From the NCBI RefSeq assembly GCF_005937985.2, contig NZ_CP042172.1:1860001-1924000 (forward strand): a stretch of DNA of 64,000 bases, written 5' to 3'. The stretch comes from Arthrobacter sp. KBS0702 (GTDB lineage: Bacteria > Actinomycetota > Actinomycetes > Actinomycetales > Micrococcaceae). This document shows positions 37,127-45,373 of this stretch, piece after piece; within the stretch, counting starts at the first letter, position 1, and each line of letters starts with the position of its first letter. The position numbers were made by a program, and so were the translations under genes. Below the pieces are notes generated by a model. It was not told where the DNA came from and did no database searches. It was given only the letters and a program-made list of their open reading frames with translations.

Positions 37127-38140
37127 TCAGCGGCGGACCGAGCCTGCAATCACGGTGACCGCGTGCTCGACGGCGTAGACCGGGTCCCGGGACAGCCCCT
37201 TGACCTGCGCGTCCGCCTCGGCGGTGACCTGGATGGACCGGACGAGGCCTTCGGGCGTCCAGCGCCTGACGTCACGCTGGGCTTGTTCCACCAGCCAGGG
37301 CTGCATGCCCAGCTGTTTGGCGATCTGCGAGGACGACCCCTGAGCTCCCGCGACCTTGGCCAGGGAACGCAGCTTCGACGCAAGGGCCGCCACGATCGGT
37401 ACCGGATCCGCCCCGGTATCGAGGGCGTGCCGGAGGGTGGAGAGCGCCAACGGTGCATTGCCGGCCATGGCGGCGTCGGCGACCTTGAAGGCCGTGGCTT
37501 CCACCCGGCCGCCGTAGTAGCGGTCCACCATTTCCGCATCCACTGCCGTGGTGGCGTCAGCGATCAACTGGCTGCACGCGGCCGCGAGTTCGGCGAGCTG
37601 CGCACCCACGGCGTTGACCAGGGCGTGCACGGCGTCCTGCTCGATCCGGCGGGAGGCCGCCTTGAACTCGGTCGTGACAAAAGCGGCCTTGTCCGCGTCC
37701 TTCTTCAGCGGCTGGCAGTCAACCACCGGCCAGCCGCCCGCCTTGATCGCATCGAGGAGTTTCTTGCCCCGCACTCCCCCGCCGTGGCGCAGCACCAGCA
37801 CGGCGTCGGGTTCGGGTTGGGCCAGGTATTTCAGGGCGTCGGCAAGGAAGGCGTCATTCATTGTTTCCAGGCCCTCCACCTCGATCAGCTTCTGTTCGCC
37901 GAAGAGGGACGGACTGACGTTCATGGCGAGGGCGCCGGGCTCGTAGCTGCCGGCGTTGAGCCTGGTGACTTCGACGTCGGGGGCGGCCGCCCGGACCTGG
38001 GAGCGGATCCGGTCCATGGCGCGGGAACCCAGGTAGTCTTCGGGGCCGCCGACCAGCACCACCGGTGCCGGCGCCACATCGCGCCAGGTGGCGGTGTTGG
38101 CCGCCGAGGTGCGGGTGCGTTGGGTCTGGGCAGCAGCCAC
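37127..38140 (-). CDS. holA: DNA polymerase III subunit delta
   Basis: Clamp-loader subunit that opens the beta clamp. 337 residues with the family's N-terminal APVVLVGGPEDYLGSRAMDR, and C-terminal EQAQRDVRRWTPEGL. The degenerate AAA fold has no functional Walker A, as usual for delta. GTG 38140 has GGAGG eight bases upstream. The comEC reading frame runs 220 bases into this gene in another frame. It is last in the leuS-degV-comEA-comEC-holA series. Confidence 0.92.
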   Translation of the reverse strand: MAAAQTQRTRTSAANTATWRDVAPAPVVLVGGPEDYLGSRAMDRIRSQVRAAAPDVEVTRLNAGSYEPGALAMNVSPSLFGEQKLIEVEGLETMNDAFLADALKYLAQPEPDAVLVLRHGGGVRGKKLLDAIKAGGWPVVDCQPLKKDADKAAFVTTEFKAASRRIEQDAVHALVNAVGAQLAELAAACSQLIADATTAVDAEMVDRYYGGRVEATAFKVADAAMAGNAPLALSTLRHALDTGADPVPIVAALASKLRSLAKVAGAQGSSSQIAKQLGMQPWLVEQAQRDVRRWTPEGLVRSIQVTAEADAQVKGLSRDPVYAVEHAVTVIAGSVRR

Positions 38141-40065
38141 TCGTGAATCCTCCGGGAAGTTGGTTTGCAGAATCTAAGCCTCCCACGGAGGAGACGCTCC
38201 ACCAAGCCGCGGCGGCCGGGCCCGTTCCGCGGCAGCGTTCGGCGGTTTGGATGCTCCTTCCGGTCGAGGATTCCTTCCAGCAGAAGGATAATCCGTCCGT
38301 GTGCTGCCAGGGCCAGGTGCACCACCGCGGCCGGGTGGGTCACGAGCCACATGCCCGCCAGGGACAGTCCGGAAAGCACCACCATGGTGGCCGCGCCGAA
38401 GGCGCCCTCCGGCCAGGGCAACGCCGCGCCCGGAAGGGCCGCGAAGTACCGGGCGATGCCGGCCACTCCGGCCGCAAACGTACCGGCAACGCCGATCGGT
38501 ATTGCCGCCAGTGCAGGGGCTAGGAGGACGAGCGGTACGGCGGCCGTGCCGACGAGGGTCACGGGTGCCACCAGGACGGCAGCCGCCAGGTTTGCGGGCA
38601 GTGCGTAGCTGGAGAACTGCGGCTGGAGCAGCACGATCACTGGGCCGCAGAAGAGCTGCGCGGACAACGGGACGGCAAGGCCGGCGGCGGCCCAGCGGGG
38701 CACAACCCCGGGAAGCCACCCCATCATCGCCCTGCCGGCCGCAACGATGCCGAGGGTGGCCAGGACGGAAAGTGCGAAGCCGAAGTCGGTTGCCAGTGCC
38801 GGATCCGCGAACAAGAGCATCGTCGAGGCAACACACAGCAGGCTCAAGCCGCGCCCGGCCCGGCCGAAAACCAGGGCGGCGAGGCCGATCGCCCCCATCA
38901 GGGCGGCCCGCAGCACGCTGGCATCCGGCCCGACCATCAGGGTAAAGAACCCCAAACCGGTCAACGCGGCAGCGGCAGCCACCGGCCGGGGCAGCCTCAG
39001 GGTGCGCGCCGCCAGCAGCAGGACGCCGAGGACCAGGCTGCAATTGGCGCCGCTGACGGCCGTCAGGTGCGTCATCCCGACGGTCTTCATGGCGGCGGCA
39101 AGCTGCGGGTCCAGCGAGGCGGTGTCACCGGTGACCATACCGGGCAGGAGGCCACGTGCGTCGCCCGGCAATGCGGCGGCCGCGGCGCTGAATCCGCTGC
39201 GCAGGCCGGCCGGGGTGCGCCCCCAGCCGTCCTGTGCCGGCATGGGGACCGGAGCCGACGACGCGGCCAGGATTCCGGCCTCCGGCTCGCCCGCCCCGGC
39301 CGCCGTGAGGACGCCCGTCGTTCGGAACCGCTGCCCCGGCACGGCCCGCCCCCATTCGTCTCCGCCCAGCACCAGCAGCCCCGCCCGGGCCTCCACACGA
39401 CGCCCGTCATAGATCAGGACGCGGGCCGTGGCCGGGACCGCCCAGCGTGCCGGCGTCCCCGAACGGCCCGGCACGGCGAGCTGCCTGGGCACCCCCGCAA
39501 CATCGATCTCGGCCACCACGGAGGCACCAGCGGAGACTGCCTCTGCTACCGCGCCCTCATGCCGCTGCACCGAGGCCACCGCCGCGTGGGCCCCGGCCGC
39601 GCAAGAGATCAGCAGTGCCACGGCCGCGGTGGCACGCAGGCTCCGGGCAGCAGGCTTCCGGCGCCGGAACGATGGCGCCAGCAGCCCGAGGGCAGCCGCC
39701 GCCAGCCCGGCGCACAGGCCTGCAATCGCTTGGGGTTCGAGCAGGCTGGCAGCGAGGGCCGTCGCCCAGACCATCAGCGCAACGGGCACGAGCCGCAGGT
39801 CGGTGCGGCGCCGTAGCTCCGGCGCGGCGATCCGAGCGCTCCGGACCCGCCGCACCTCCCGGACGCGGTGATCCAGCCCGGACAGGCTGGCCCGCACCGA
39901 TCCAGCCGCACGGGCGCCGGGACCGCGCGCGGCGGCCTCCGCGGCTGCGGCCGACGGGGCTGCAACCTCCGTGGCCGGCGTTCCCGGTGCAGCGGCCCGG
40001 AGCATGGCTCCGGCGGCAGCGTCACGGAAGGACTGCCAGCGGCGCGTTTGCTGTTCCGTGGCCAC
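37921..40065 (-). CDS. comEC: ComEC/Rec2 DNA-uptake membrane channel (no metallo-beta-lactamase domain)
   Basis: Inner-membrane channel protein of the competence family. An N-terminal DUF4131-type region follows a 100-residue Ala/Arg-rich start. The Competence domain (about residues 290-560) contains MTHLTAVSGANCSLVLG and multiple helices. The C-terminal metallo-beta-lactamase domain of full-length ComEC is missing. After about residue 625 the protein becomes Arg/Pro-rich and the frame continues 220 bases into holA before stopping at 37921, which may reflect loss of an earlier stop. GTG 40065 starts one base after the comEA stop. Confidence 0.87.
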   Translation of the reverse strand: MATEQQTRRWQSFRDAAAGAMLRAAAPGTPATEVAAPSAAAAEAAARGPGARAAGSVRASLSGLDHRVREVRRVRSARIAAPELRRRTDLRLVPVALMVWATALAASLLEPQAIAGLCAGLAAAALGLLAPSFRRRKPAARSLRATAAVALLISCAAGAHAAVASVQRHEGAVAEAVSAGASVVAEIDVAGVPRQLAVPGRSGTPARWAVPATARVLIYDGRRVEARAGLLVLGGDEWGRAVPGQRFRTTGVLTAAGAGEPEAGILAASSAPVPMPAQDGWGRTPAGLRSGFSAAAAALPGDARGLLPGMVTGDTASLDPQLAAAMKTVGMTHLTAVSGANCSLVLGVLLLAARTLRLPRPVAAAAALTGLGFFTLMVGPDASVLRAALMGAIGLAALVFGRAGRGLSLLCVASTMLLFADPALATDFGFALSVLATLGIVAAGRAMMGWLPGVVPRWAAAGLAVPLSAQLFCGPVIVLLQPQFSSYALPANLAAAVLVAPVTLVGTAAVPLVLLAPALAAIPIGVAGTFAAGVAGIARYFAALPGAALPWPEGAFGAATMVVLSGLSLAGMWLVTHPAAVVHLALAAHGRIILLLEGILDRKEHPNRRTLPRNGPGRRGLVERLLRGRLRFCKPTSRRIHEWLLPRPNAPAPRRPTPPPGAMWRRHRWCWSAAPKTTWVPAPWTGSAPRSGRPPPTSKSPGSTPAATSPAPSP

Positions 40066-40066
40066 G

Positions 40067-40936
40067 TCAGACCCGCACCAACGGCACGAGTGCCTCGAGC
40101 AGCTTCGGGCCGACCCCTTCTACGGCATCGAGCTCCTGAACGGTCCGGAACTTGCCGTGCTGCTTGCGCCAGTCCACGATCCGCTGGGCCAGGACAGGTC
40201 CGACGCGAGGCAACGTCGCCAGCTCTTCGACGCCGGCGGTGTTCAGGTTGACCTTCGGGGCCGGGGGCCCGGCCCCGCCGGGGCTCCCCAAGCCCTCGGC
40301 TCCCGCGTCGGGGCTGGCCGCGTCCGCGCTTCCGCGCTCCGGGACGAGGACCCGTTGGCCGTCGTCAAGGATGGCAGCGAGGTTGAGCCGGTCCAGGTCC
40401 GCGGTTCCGGTGCTTCCGCCGGCGGCCTTGATGGCTTCGTGGAGCCGGCTGCCGGCCGGAAGCTCGACGACGCCGGGACTCGCCACGGCTCCGGCGACGT
40501 GGACGACGACCGTGCCGCCGGCCGCTGCCCCTGAGGACGCCGCGGGCGGGGCCCCGGCGGCCTCCCGTCCGCCGGGTCGTGCCTCACCGACGGCTGAGCC
40601 GCCTGGCCCCGCACCGTCCGCGGCACCCGACCCGGCGGGTTCGCCCAGGGGCTGGACCCGGGGCGCGCCGTCGGCCGCCTGCCACCAGAACCAGCCGCCC
40701 AGCAGCACCGACATCACGGCGAGCAGCGCCGCGGCACGACGGCCGGTGCGCCATCTGAATCGTGCGGCCGGCATCCCAGTAGCGGTGGCCCCGTCCGTGG
40801 CGGCTGCCGCCGGCGCATCATCAATCAGCGCATCGTGCCCATCCGGGCCCAAGCTGGCGGCCCAGCGGTGCCGGGCGGCGCCCGTCCCCGGGTGGACTGC
40901 GCTGCGGGGTTCGGCTCCCGGATATCGGCGCGACAT
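40067..40936 (-). CDS. comEA: ComEA-type DNA-binding protein (SLBB plus helix-hairpin-helix)
   Basis: Membrane-anchored DNA receptor of the uptake machinery. Order: cytoplasmic N-terminus, transmembrane helix (about residues 68-86), Gly/Ala-rich linker, SLBB domain (about 142-200; VVHVAGAVASPGVVELPAGS), second linker, and C-terminal helix-hairpin-helix pair (about 228-289; NLNTAGVEELATLPRVGPVL, QELDAVEGVGPKLLEAL). 289 residues. Directly followed by comEC. No pilus genes are in the window. Confidence 0.93.
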   Translation of the reverse strand: MSRRYPGAEPRSAVHPGTGAARHRWAASLGPDGHDALIDDAPAAAATDGATATGMPAARFRWRTGRRAAALLAVMSVLLGGWFWWQAADGAPRVQPLGEPAGSGAADGAGPGGSAVGEARPGGREAAGAPPAASSGAAAGGTVVVHVAGAVASPGVVELPAGSRLHEAIKAAGGSTGTADLDRLNLAAILDDGQRVLVPERGSADAASPDAGAEGLGSPGGAGPPAPKVNLNTAGVEELATLPRVGPVLAQRIVDWRKQHGKFRTVQELDAVEGVGPKLLEALVPLVRV

Positions 40937-40985
40937 GATGCCCAGCCTAGGGACGGCGCCGCGCCCGCGGCAGAAGCCGGAACGG

Positions 40986-42026
40986 CTATGTGGAAAGCGT
41001 CCGGGAACCGCCGGCGGTCCCGGCTGCCCCGGGAGTCGGGCCAGCCCCGGGAAGCGGGGTGCTGCTCTCCCCCACGATCACGGCCAGCACGCCGAGGCCC
41101 GCGTGGGCGGCCAGCACGGCGGGCAGTGAACTGATCTGCGCCGGGGGGCAGTCCGGAAGCAAAAGCGCCAGCCGGGACGCCACCTGCTCCGCCTCGGCCG
41201 GGTTGCCGAAGTGGTGCACCGCGATCCGGGCTTCCCCGGCGGGCCGGGACAACGCATCGGCGGCGGCGATCTCCTCCAGGCGGGCGATGGCCCGGGCCGC
41301 GGAGCGGACCTTTTCCAGCGGGACGACTTTGCCGCCGTCGACCGCGAGGATCGGCTTGATCGCGAACATGGTGCCCCAAAGCGAGGCGGCCGCGCCAATC
41401 CGGCCGCCGCGGCGCAGTTGTTCAAGGCTGGGGACGTAGAAGTAGACCTTGGTCCTGGCCAGCCGTTCTTCGGCAAAGGCCTTGACCTCATCCGCGCTCC
41501 GGCCGTCGGCGGCGGCGACGACGGCGCTCTGCACACCCATGCCCTGCGCCATCCCGACGGTGCGGGAATCGAGGACTTCCACCGGGATCCCTACCCGGCC
41601 CGCGGCGAGCCTGGCGGAGTCGGCCGTGCCGGAGAGCTCACCGGAGATGTGGATTGAGACCACCGATTCGAAGCCGCGCGCCGCCGCGGCGAGGTAGGCC
41701 TGTTCGAACTGGCCTGGCGAGGGCCGGGAGGTCCGGACCGGGACCCCGCTGGCCAGGGCGACGGCGATGGTTTCCGCGATGTCGTCCTCGCCCTCGCCGT
41801 AGATCTCGGCGCCCACCATGACGGGCATCGGAACCACAGCCAGGCGGCCGTCAGCGGTGAAGTCACGCACCCAGTCCGCTGGCAGGGCCGCCGCGGAGTC
41901 GGTGACCACCGCGGTGCGCGCCGCCGGCGCGGGTACGGTTTCGGCGGCACCGGGCCGGGTGGCCTGGCGGAGCCGGATGAGGCGATCGCGCAGCCACAGC
42001 CAGCCCGGGGGCTCACGGTCGGGCAC
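40986..42026 (-). CDS. DegV-family fatty-acid-binding protein
   Basis: DegV proteins bind fatty acids and hand them to fatty acid kinase. The core starts TAVVTDSAAALP and includes EIYGEGEDDI, TSRPSPGQFEQAY, ISGELSGTADSARLAA, VLDSRTVGMAQG and RRGGRIGAAASLWGTMF then IKPIL. 346 residues, with a 30-residue N-terminal stretch and a Pro/Gly C-terminal tail. GTG 42026 has AGGAGG six bases upstream. It lies between leuS and comEA. Confidence 0.9.
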   Translation of the reverse strand: MPDREPPGWLWLRDRLIRLRQATRPGAAETVPAPAARTAVVTDSAAALPADWVRDFTADGRLAVVPMPVMVGAEIYGEGEDDIAETIAVALASGVPVRTSRPSPGQFEQAYLAAAARGFESVVSIHISGELSGTADSARLAAGRVGIPVEVLDSRTVGMAQGMGVQSAVVAAADGRSADEVKAFAEERLARTKVYFYVPSLEQLRRGGRIGAAASLWGTMFAIKPILAVDGGKVVPLEKVRSAARAIARLEEIAAADALSRPAGEARIAVHHFGNPAEAEQVASRLALLLPDCPPAQISSLPAVLAAHAGLGVLAVIVGESSTPLPGAGPTPGAAGTAGGSRTLST

Positions 42027-42048
42027 GATGCACCTCCTGGAAAATGGT

Positions 42049-42076
42049 CCGGCCGCCGGCTTCCGCCGGCGGCCGG
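42049..42076 (-). terminator. Hairpin between leuS and degV
   Basis: A perfect 12-bp inverted repeat (42049-42060 and 42065-42076, TTCC loop), followed on the minus strand by ACCATTTTCC. It would reduce read-through from leuS into degV. Confidence 0.65.
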
Positions 42077-42096
42077 GTTGAGAGTGGCCTGTCCGG

Positions 42097-44631
42097 CTAG
42101 GCCGGGACGATGTTGACCAGTTTAGGCGCCCGCACAATGACGGTGCGGATTCCCCGGCCGTCCAGTGCGCGCTGGACGTTCTCCGAGGCCAGCGCCAGTT
42201 CGCGCAGCTCGTCCTCGGAGATGCCCGGGGACACCTCCAGGCGGTCGCGCACCTTGCCCTGGACCTGGACGACAGCGGTCACCGTGTCCTGCACCAGCAA
42301 GGCTTCATCGTGCGTGGGCCAGCCCGCGTTGGCCACCGAGGCCGGGTGCCCGAGCACGTTCCACAGGTCCTCGGCCGTGTAGGGGGCGAACAGGCTCAGG
42401 ATGACCGCGACGGCCTCCACGGCCTCGCGCACCGCCGGATCCGCGCCCCCGGCGCCGCCGGACGCATCAATGGTCTTGCGGGTCGCGTTGACCAGCTCCA
42501 TCAGCTTGGCCACGACCACGTTGAACTTGTTGTGCTCCATCAAGGCCTCGGCGTCCGCGATGGTGCGGTGGGTGACGGTGCGCAGCGCACGGTCCCCGGC
42601 GGCGAAGTCGATGCCGGGTTCGCTCGTGACGTCCTGGCCCAGGCGCCAGGCGCGGGCCAGGAACTTCGCGGAGCCCGACGGCGAGACGTCAGCCCAATCG
42701 ACGTCGTCCTCCGGCGGGGAGGCGAAGATCATGGTCAGGCGCACGGCGTCGACGCCGAACTTGTCCAGCTGCTCGCCCAGGTCCACGCCGTTGCCCAGCG
42801 ACTTGCTCATGGCCTTGCCGCCGTTGAGCACCTGGCCCTGGTTCAGCAGCGCACGGAACGGTTCGTCCGCTTCGATCAGGCCCAGGTCGTGGATGACCTT
42901 GGTGAAGAAGCGGGCGTACAGCAGGTGCAGGATGGCGTGCTCGACCCCGCCGACGTACTGGCCCACGGGCATCCAGTCATTGATCTTGGCCGGATCGAAC
43001 GGGCCCTCGGTGTAGTGCGGCGAGACAAAGCGCAGGAAGTACCACGACGAGTCCACGAAGGTGTCCATGGTGTCCGTGTCGCGCTTGGCCGGGCCGTGGC
43101 AGCTGGGGCACTCCACGTTGACCCAGGCCTCGGCGGCGGCCAGCGGGGACGTGCCCTTCGGGGACAGGTCCTCGCCGCGCAGGTTCTCCGGCAGGGTGAC
43201 CGGCAGCTGCTCGTCCGGGACGGGCACCTCGCCGCAGGCCGGGCAGTGGATGATCGGGATCGGCGTGCCCCAGAAACGCTGCCGGCTCAGCAGCCAGTCC
43301 CGCAGGCGGAAGTTCACGAATTTCTCGCCAGTGCCCTGCTGCTCCAGGATCGCGATGGCAGCCGGGATGGCCTCGGCCTTCGGCAGTCCGTCCAGCGCGC
43401 CGGAGTTGATCAGGGTTCCCTCGCCGGCCGTAGCCGTGCCGGAGACCGCGGGGTCCTCCTCACCGGTGTCCAGCACCGCCCGGACCGGCAGGTCGAAGGT
43501 CTTGGCGAAGTCCAGGTCGCGCTGGTCGTGGGCCGGGACAGCCATGATGGCGCCCGTGCCGTAGTCGGCCAGGACGTAGTCGGCGGCCCAGACGGGCAGC
43601 TTCTCGCCGTTGAGCGGGTTAATGGCATACCGGCCGGTGAAGACGCCGGTCTTTTCCCGCTCGGTGGACTGGCGTTCGATCTCCGACAGCGCCTTGACCT
43701 GTTCGCGGTACGCGTCCAGCGCACCGGCGTGTTCTTCGGTGACCAGCTCGACGGCGAGCGGCGCGTCCGCGGCGACCACGAAGAACGTGGCACCGTACAG
43801 GGTATCGGGGCGGGTGGTGAAGACGGTGACGTCCTTGGCGGGCTTGCCGCCGTCGGCCTCGACTACGAAGGTCACGTGCGCGCCCTCGGAGCGGCCGATC
43901 CAGTTCTTCTGCATGGCCAGGACGCGCTCGGGCCAGTGCCCGCGCAGCTCCTCCATGTCATCCAGAAGCCGGTCCGCGTAGTCGGTGATCTTGAAATACC
44001 ACTGGTTCAGGGACTTCTTCGTGACGGCGGTTCCGCAGCGCTCACAGGCGCCGTTGACCACCTGTTCGTTGGCCAGCACAGTCTGGTCCTTGGGGCACCA
44101 GTTGACCGGCGAGTCTTTGCGGTAGGCCAGGCCGCGCTCGTAGAAGCGCTTGAACAGCCACTGCGTCCAGCGGTAGTACTCGGGGTCAGAGGTGTGCAGC
44201 CGGCGGGACCAGTCGGCGGAGATGGCGTAGCGCTTGAACGACGCCGCCTGGGTGTCGATGTTGGCGTAGGTCCACTCGCTGGGGTGCGCGTTGCGCTTGA
44301 TCGCGGCGTTCTCCGCGGGCAGGCCAAAGGAGTCCCAGCCGATCGGGTGCAGGACATCGTAGCCCTGCTGGCGCAGGTAACGGGCGACGACGTCGCCCAT
44401 CGCGAAAGCCTCGGCATGGCCCATGTGCAGGTCACCCGACGGGTAAGGGAACATGTCCAACACGTAGCGCCGTTCCTTGGAGCCGTCATCCAGGGGCGTG
44501 AAGACCTTGAGGTCCTCCCAAACCTGCGGCCACTTGGCCTCCATGGCGGCGAAGCTGTAGGCGCCCTCCTCGGGGCCTTCATTCGCTGCGGCTGCTGCTG
44601 TTCCGGTCTCTGTCTCCGGCTGAACGCTCAC
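42097..44631 (-). CDS. leuS: Leucyl-tRNA synthetase
   Basis: Class I synthetase charging tRNA-Leu. The HIGH motif appears as H69-M-G-H72 in [13 protein letters not shown], and KMSKS as AMSKS near residue 605. The editing domain (about 240-440) and zinc-like insert (CPSCHGP, CPACGE) are present. 844 residues from GTG 44631, which has AGAGG six bases upstream. A leucine-rich leader peptide and terminator precede it, suggesting that charged tRNA-Leu level sets its transcription. Confidence 0.96.
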   Translation of the reverse strand: MSVQPETETGTAAAAANEGPEEGAYSFAAMEAKWPQVWEDLKVFTPLDDGSKERRYVLDMFPYPSGDLHMGHAEAFAMGDVVARYLRQQGYDVLHPIGWDSFGLPAENAAIKRNAHPSEWTYANIDTQAASFKRYAISADWSRRLHTSDPEYYRWTQWLFKRFYERGLAYRKDSPVNWCPKDQTVLANEQVVNGACERCGTAVTKKSLNQWYFKITDYADRLLDDMEELRGHWPERVLAMQKNWIGRSEGAHVTFVVEADGGKPAKDVTVFTTRPDTLYGATFFVVAADAPLAVELVTEEHAGALDAYREQVKALSEIERQSTEREKTGVFTGRYAINPLNGEKLPVWAADYVLADYGTGAIMAVPAHDQRDLDFAKTFDLPVRAVLDTGEEDPAVSGTATAGEGTLINSGALDGLPKAEAIPAAIAILEQQGTGEKFVNFRLRDWLLSRQRFWGTPIPIIHCPACGEVPVPDEQLPVTLPENLRGEDLSPKGTSPLAAAEAWVNVECPSCHGPAKRDTDTMDTFVDSSWYFLRFVSPHYTEGPFDPAKINDWMPVGQYVGGVEHAILHLLYARFFTKVIHDLGLIEADEPFRALLNQGQVLNGGKAMSKSLGNGVDLGEQLDKFGVDAVRLTMIFASPPEDDVDWADVSPSGSAKFLARAWRLGQDVTSEPGIDFAAGDRALRTVTHRTIADAEALMEHNKFNVVVAKLMELVNATRKTIDASGGAGGADPAVREAVEAVAVILSLFAPYTAEDLWNVLGHPASVANAGWPTHDEALLVQDTVTAVVQVQGKVRDRLEVSPGISEDELRELALASENVQRALDGRGIRTVIVRAPKLVNIVPA

Positions 44632-44770
44632 TGCTGGCCTCTTCTGTCTTTTCAGGCTTGGGAATCCCAAGCCCTGGTCCTGTCAAGCTTCCGCCCTGCC
44701 GGGGGCGGTCGCCCACCCCCGTCAGCTAATCCTCCGCGGCTCTCCTGCCGCCGGTTCCGGGGAACCCCCA

Positions 44771-44802
44771 GACACACAAAAGCCCCTCGACATGGAGGGG
44801 CT
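44771..44802 (-). terminator. leuS attenuator terminator
   Basis: AGCCCCTC (44802-44795) pairs with GAGGGGCT (44788-44781) around CATGTC, followed on the minus strand by TTTGTGTGTC. It lies between the leader peptide and leuS. Just upstream, 44843-44834 can pair with 44812-44803 (10 positions, one mismatch), giving an alternative structure that begins at the leader stop codon. Confidence 0.72.
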
Positions 44803-44842
44803 GCCGCTCGGCAATCCGAGATGAATCCGGGATGCCGGGCGG

Positions 44843-44869
44843 CTAGCTAAGCAGAAGGATCGCGCGCAT
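44843..44869 (-). CDS. leuS leader peptide MRAILLLS
   Basis: Eight codons: ATG CGC GCG ATC CTT CTG CTT AGC, then TAG. It contains three consecutive Leu codons, lies 210 bases upstream of leuS on the same strand, and is followed by a terminator. TAAAGT is six bases before the ATG with no Shine-Dalgarno, so the mRNA is probably leaderless. The sequence parallels the leuA leader (MRAELLLLS). Strong candidate for ribosome-mediated attenuation of a tRNA synthetase gene. Confidence 0.75.
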   Translation of the reverse strand: MRAILLLS

Positions 44870-44875
44870 GGAACT

Positions 44876-44881
44876 ACTTTA
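44876..44881 (-). promoter_or_regulatory. -10 box of the leuS leader promoter
   Basis: TAAAGT is six bases upstream of the leader ATG. No clear -35 hexamer is seen. Confidence 0.55.
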
Positions 44882-45373
44882 GCGCCTTTGAACGGCCTCC
44901 GGGGCGACGCCGGGCCCAGCGCGAGCCACACGAACGGCGTCGCCGATGCCAAATTGTTACATATTCTTTATTAATTGGCGTCGGTACTTACGCCAATAGC
45001 CTTCCGCCGGCGTCCCGTAGAACGCAAATACGCCGTAAGTAATACAAATTCAAATCCAAGTAGTTTGGCGTCTGGTTATAAGTATTAGCTGGCGCCTCGG
45101 CAAGTGATATTCCGGCCGGTCCGCACTCTACCCTCCAGCAGGGATACTGGCGCAATATACAGGGGTTTTCCGGACCCCACCGGCGAAAAAGCTGGGAGCT
45201 TGCTAAAAATTTCGAACAGGGACACTATGCACTCAAGATCTCGGGGGGATTCGTAAATGGTCTCGGGTTGAGGAGCCTGTTATGTATCGTTTGCGTGAGT
45301 CTGCCCTGCAACAATTCACCCACCTGCCAGCGCGCCCGCACGCCGCCGGCAGCAGCCCGGAAAAGGTCTAGCC
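44882..45373. other. AT-rich intergenic region upstream of the RND operon
   Basis: No gene is supported. From about 44949 to 45110 the base composition is strikingly AT-rich compared with the flanking genes. An inverted repeat ATTGGCGT-N8-ACGCCAAT occurs at 44974-44997. The motif TTGGC(A/G)TC recurs at 44945-44952 (minus), 44975-44982 and 45065-45072. TATAAG / TATTAG around 45077-45088 may be a -10 region for the RND genes. An AAAAGG site precedes the RND start. Confidence 0.6.
44974..44997. repeat. Inverted repeat, candidate operator of the RND operon
   Basis: Perfect 8-bp arms ATTGGCGT (44974-44981) and ACGCCAAT (44990-44997) with an 8-base spacer, in the AT-rich spacer. A half-site with similar flanks recurs at 45065. 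Confidence 0.5.

Noticed and set aside
42310..44850. 846-codon plus-strand ORF opposite leuS
   Set aside because: Shadow of leuS, and it would overrun the leuS leader region.
44632..44870. T-box riboswitch upstream of leuS
   Set aside because: No T-box consensus or specifier stem is recognisable; a leucine-codon leader ORF accounts for the terminator.
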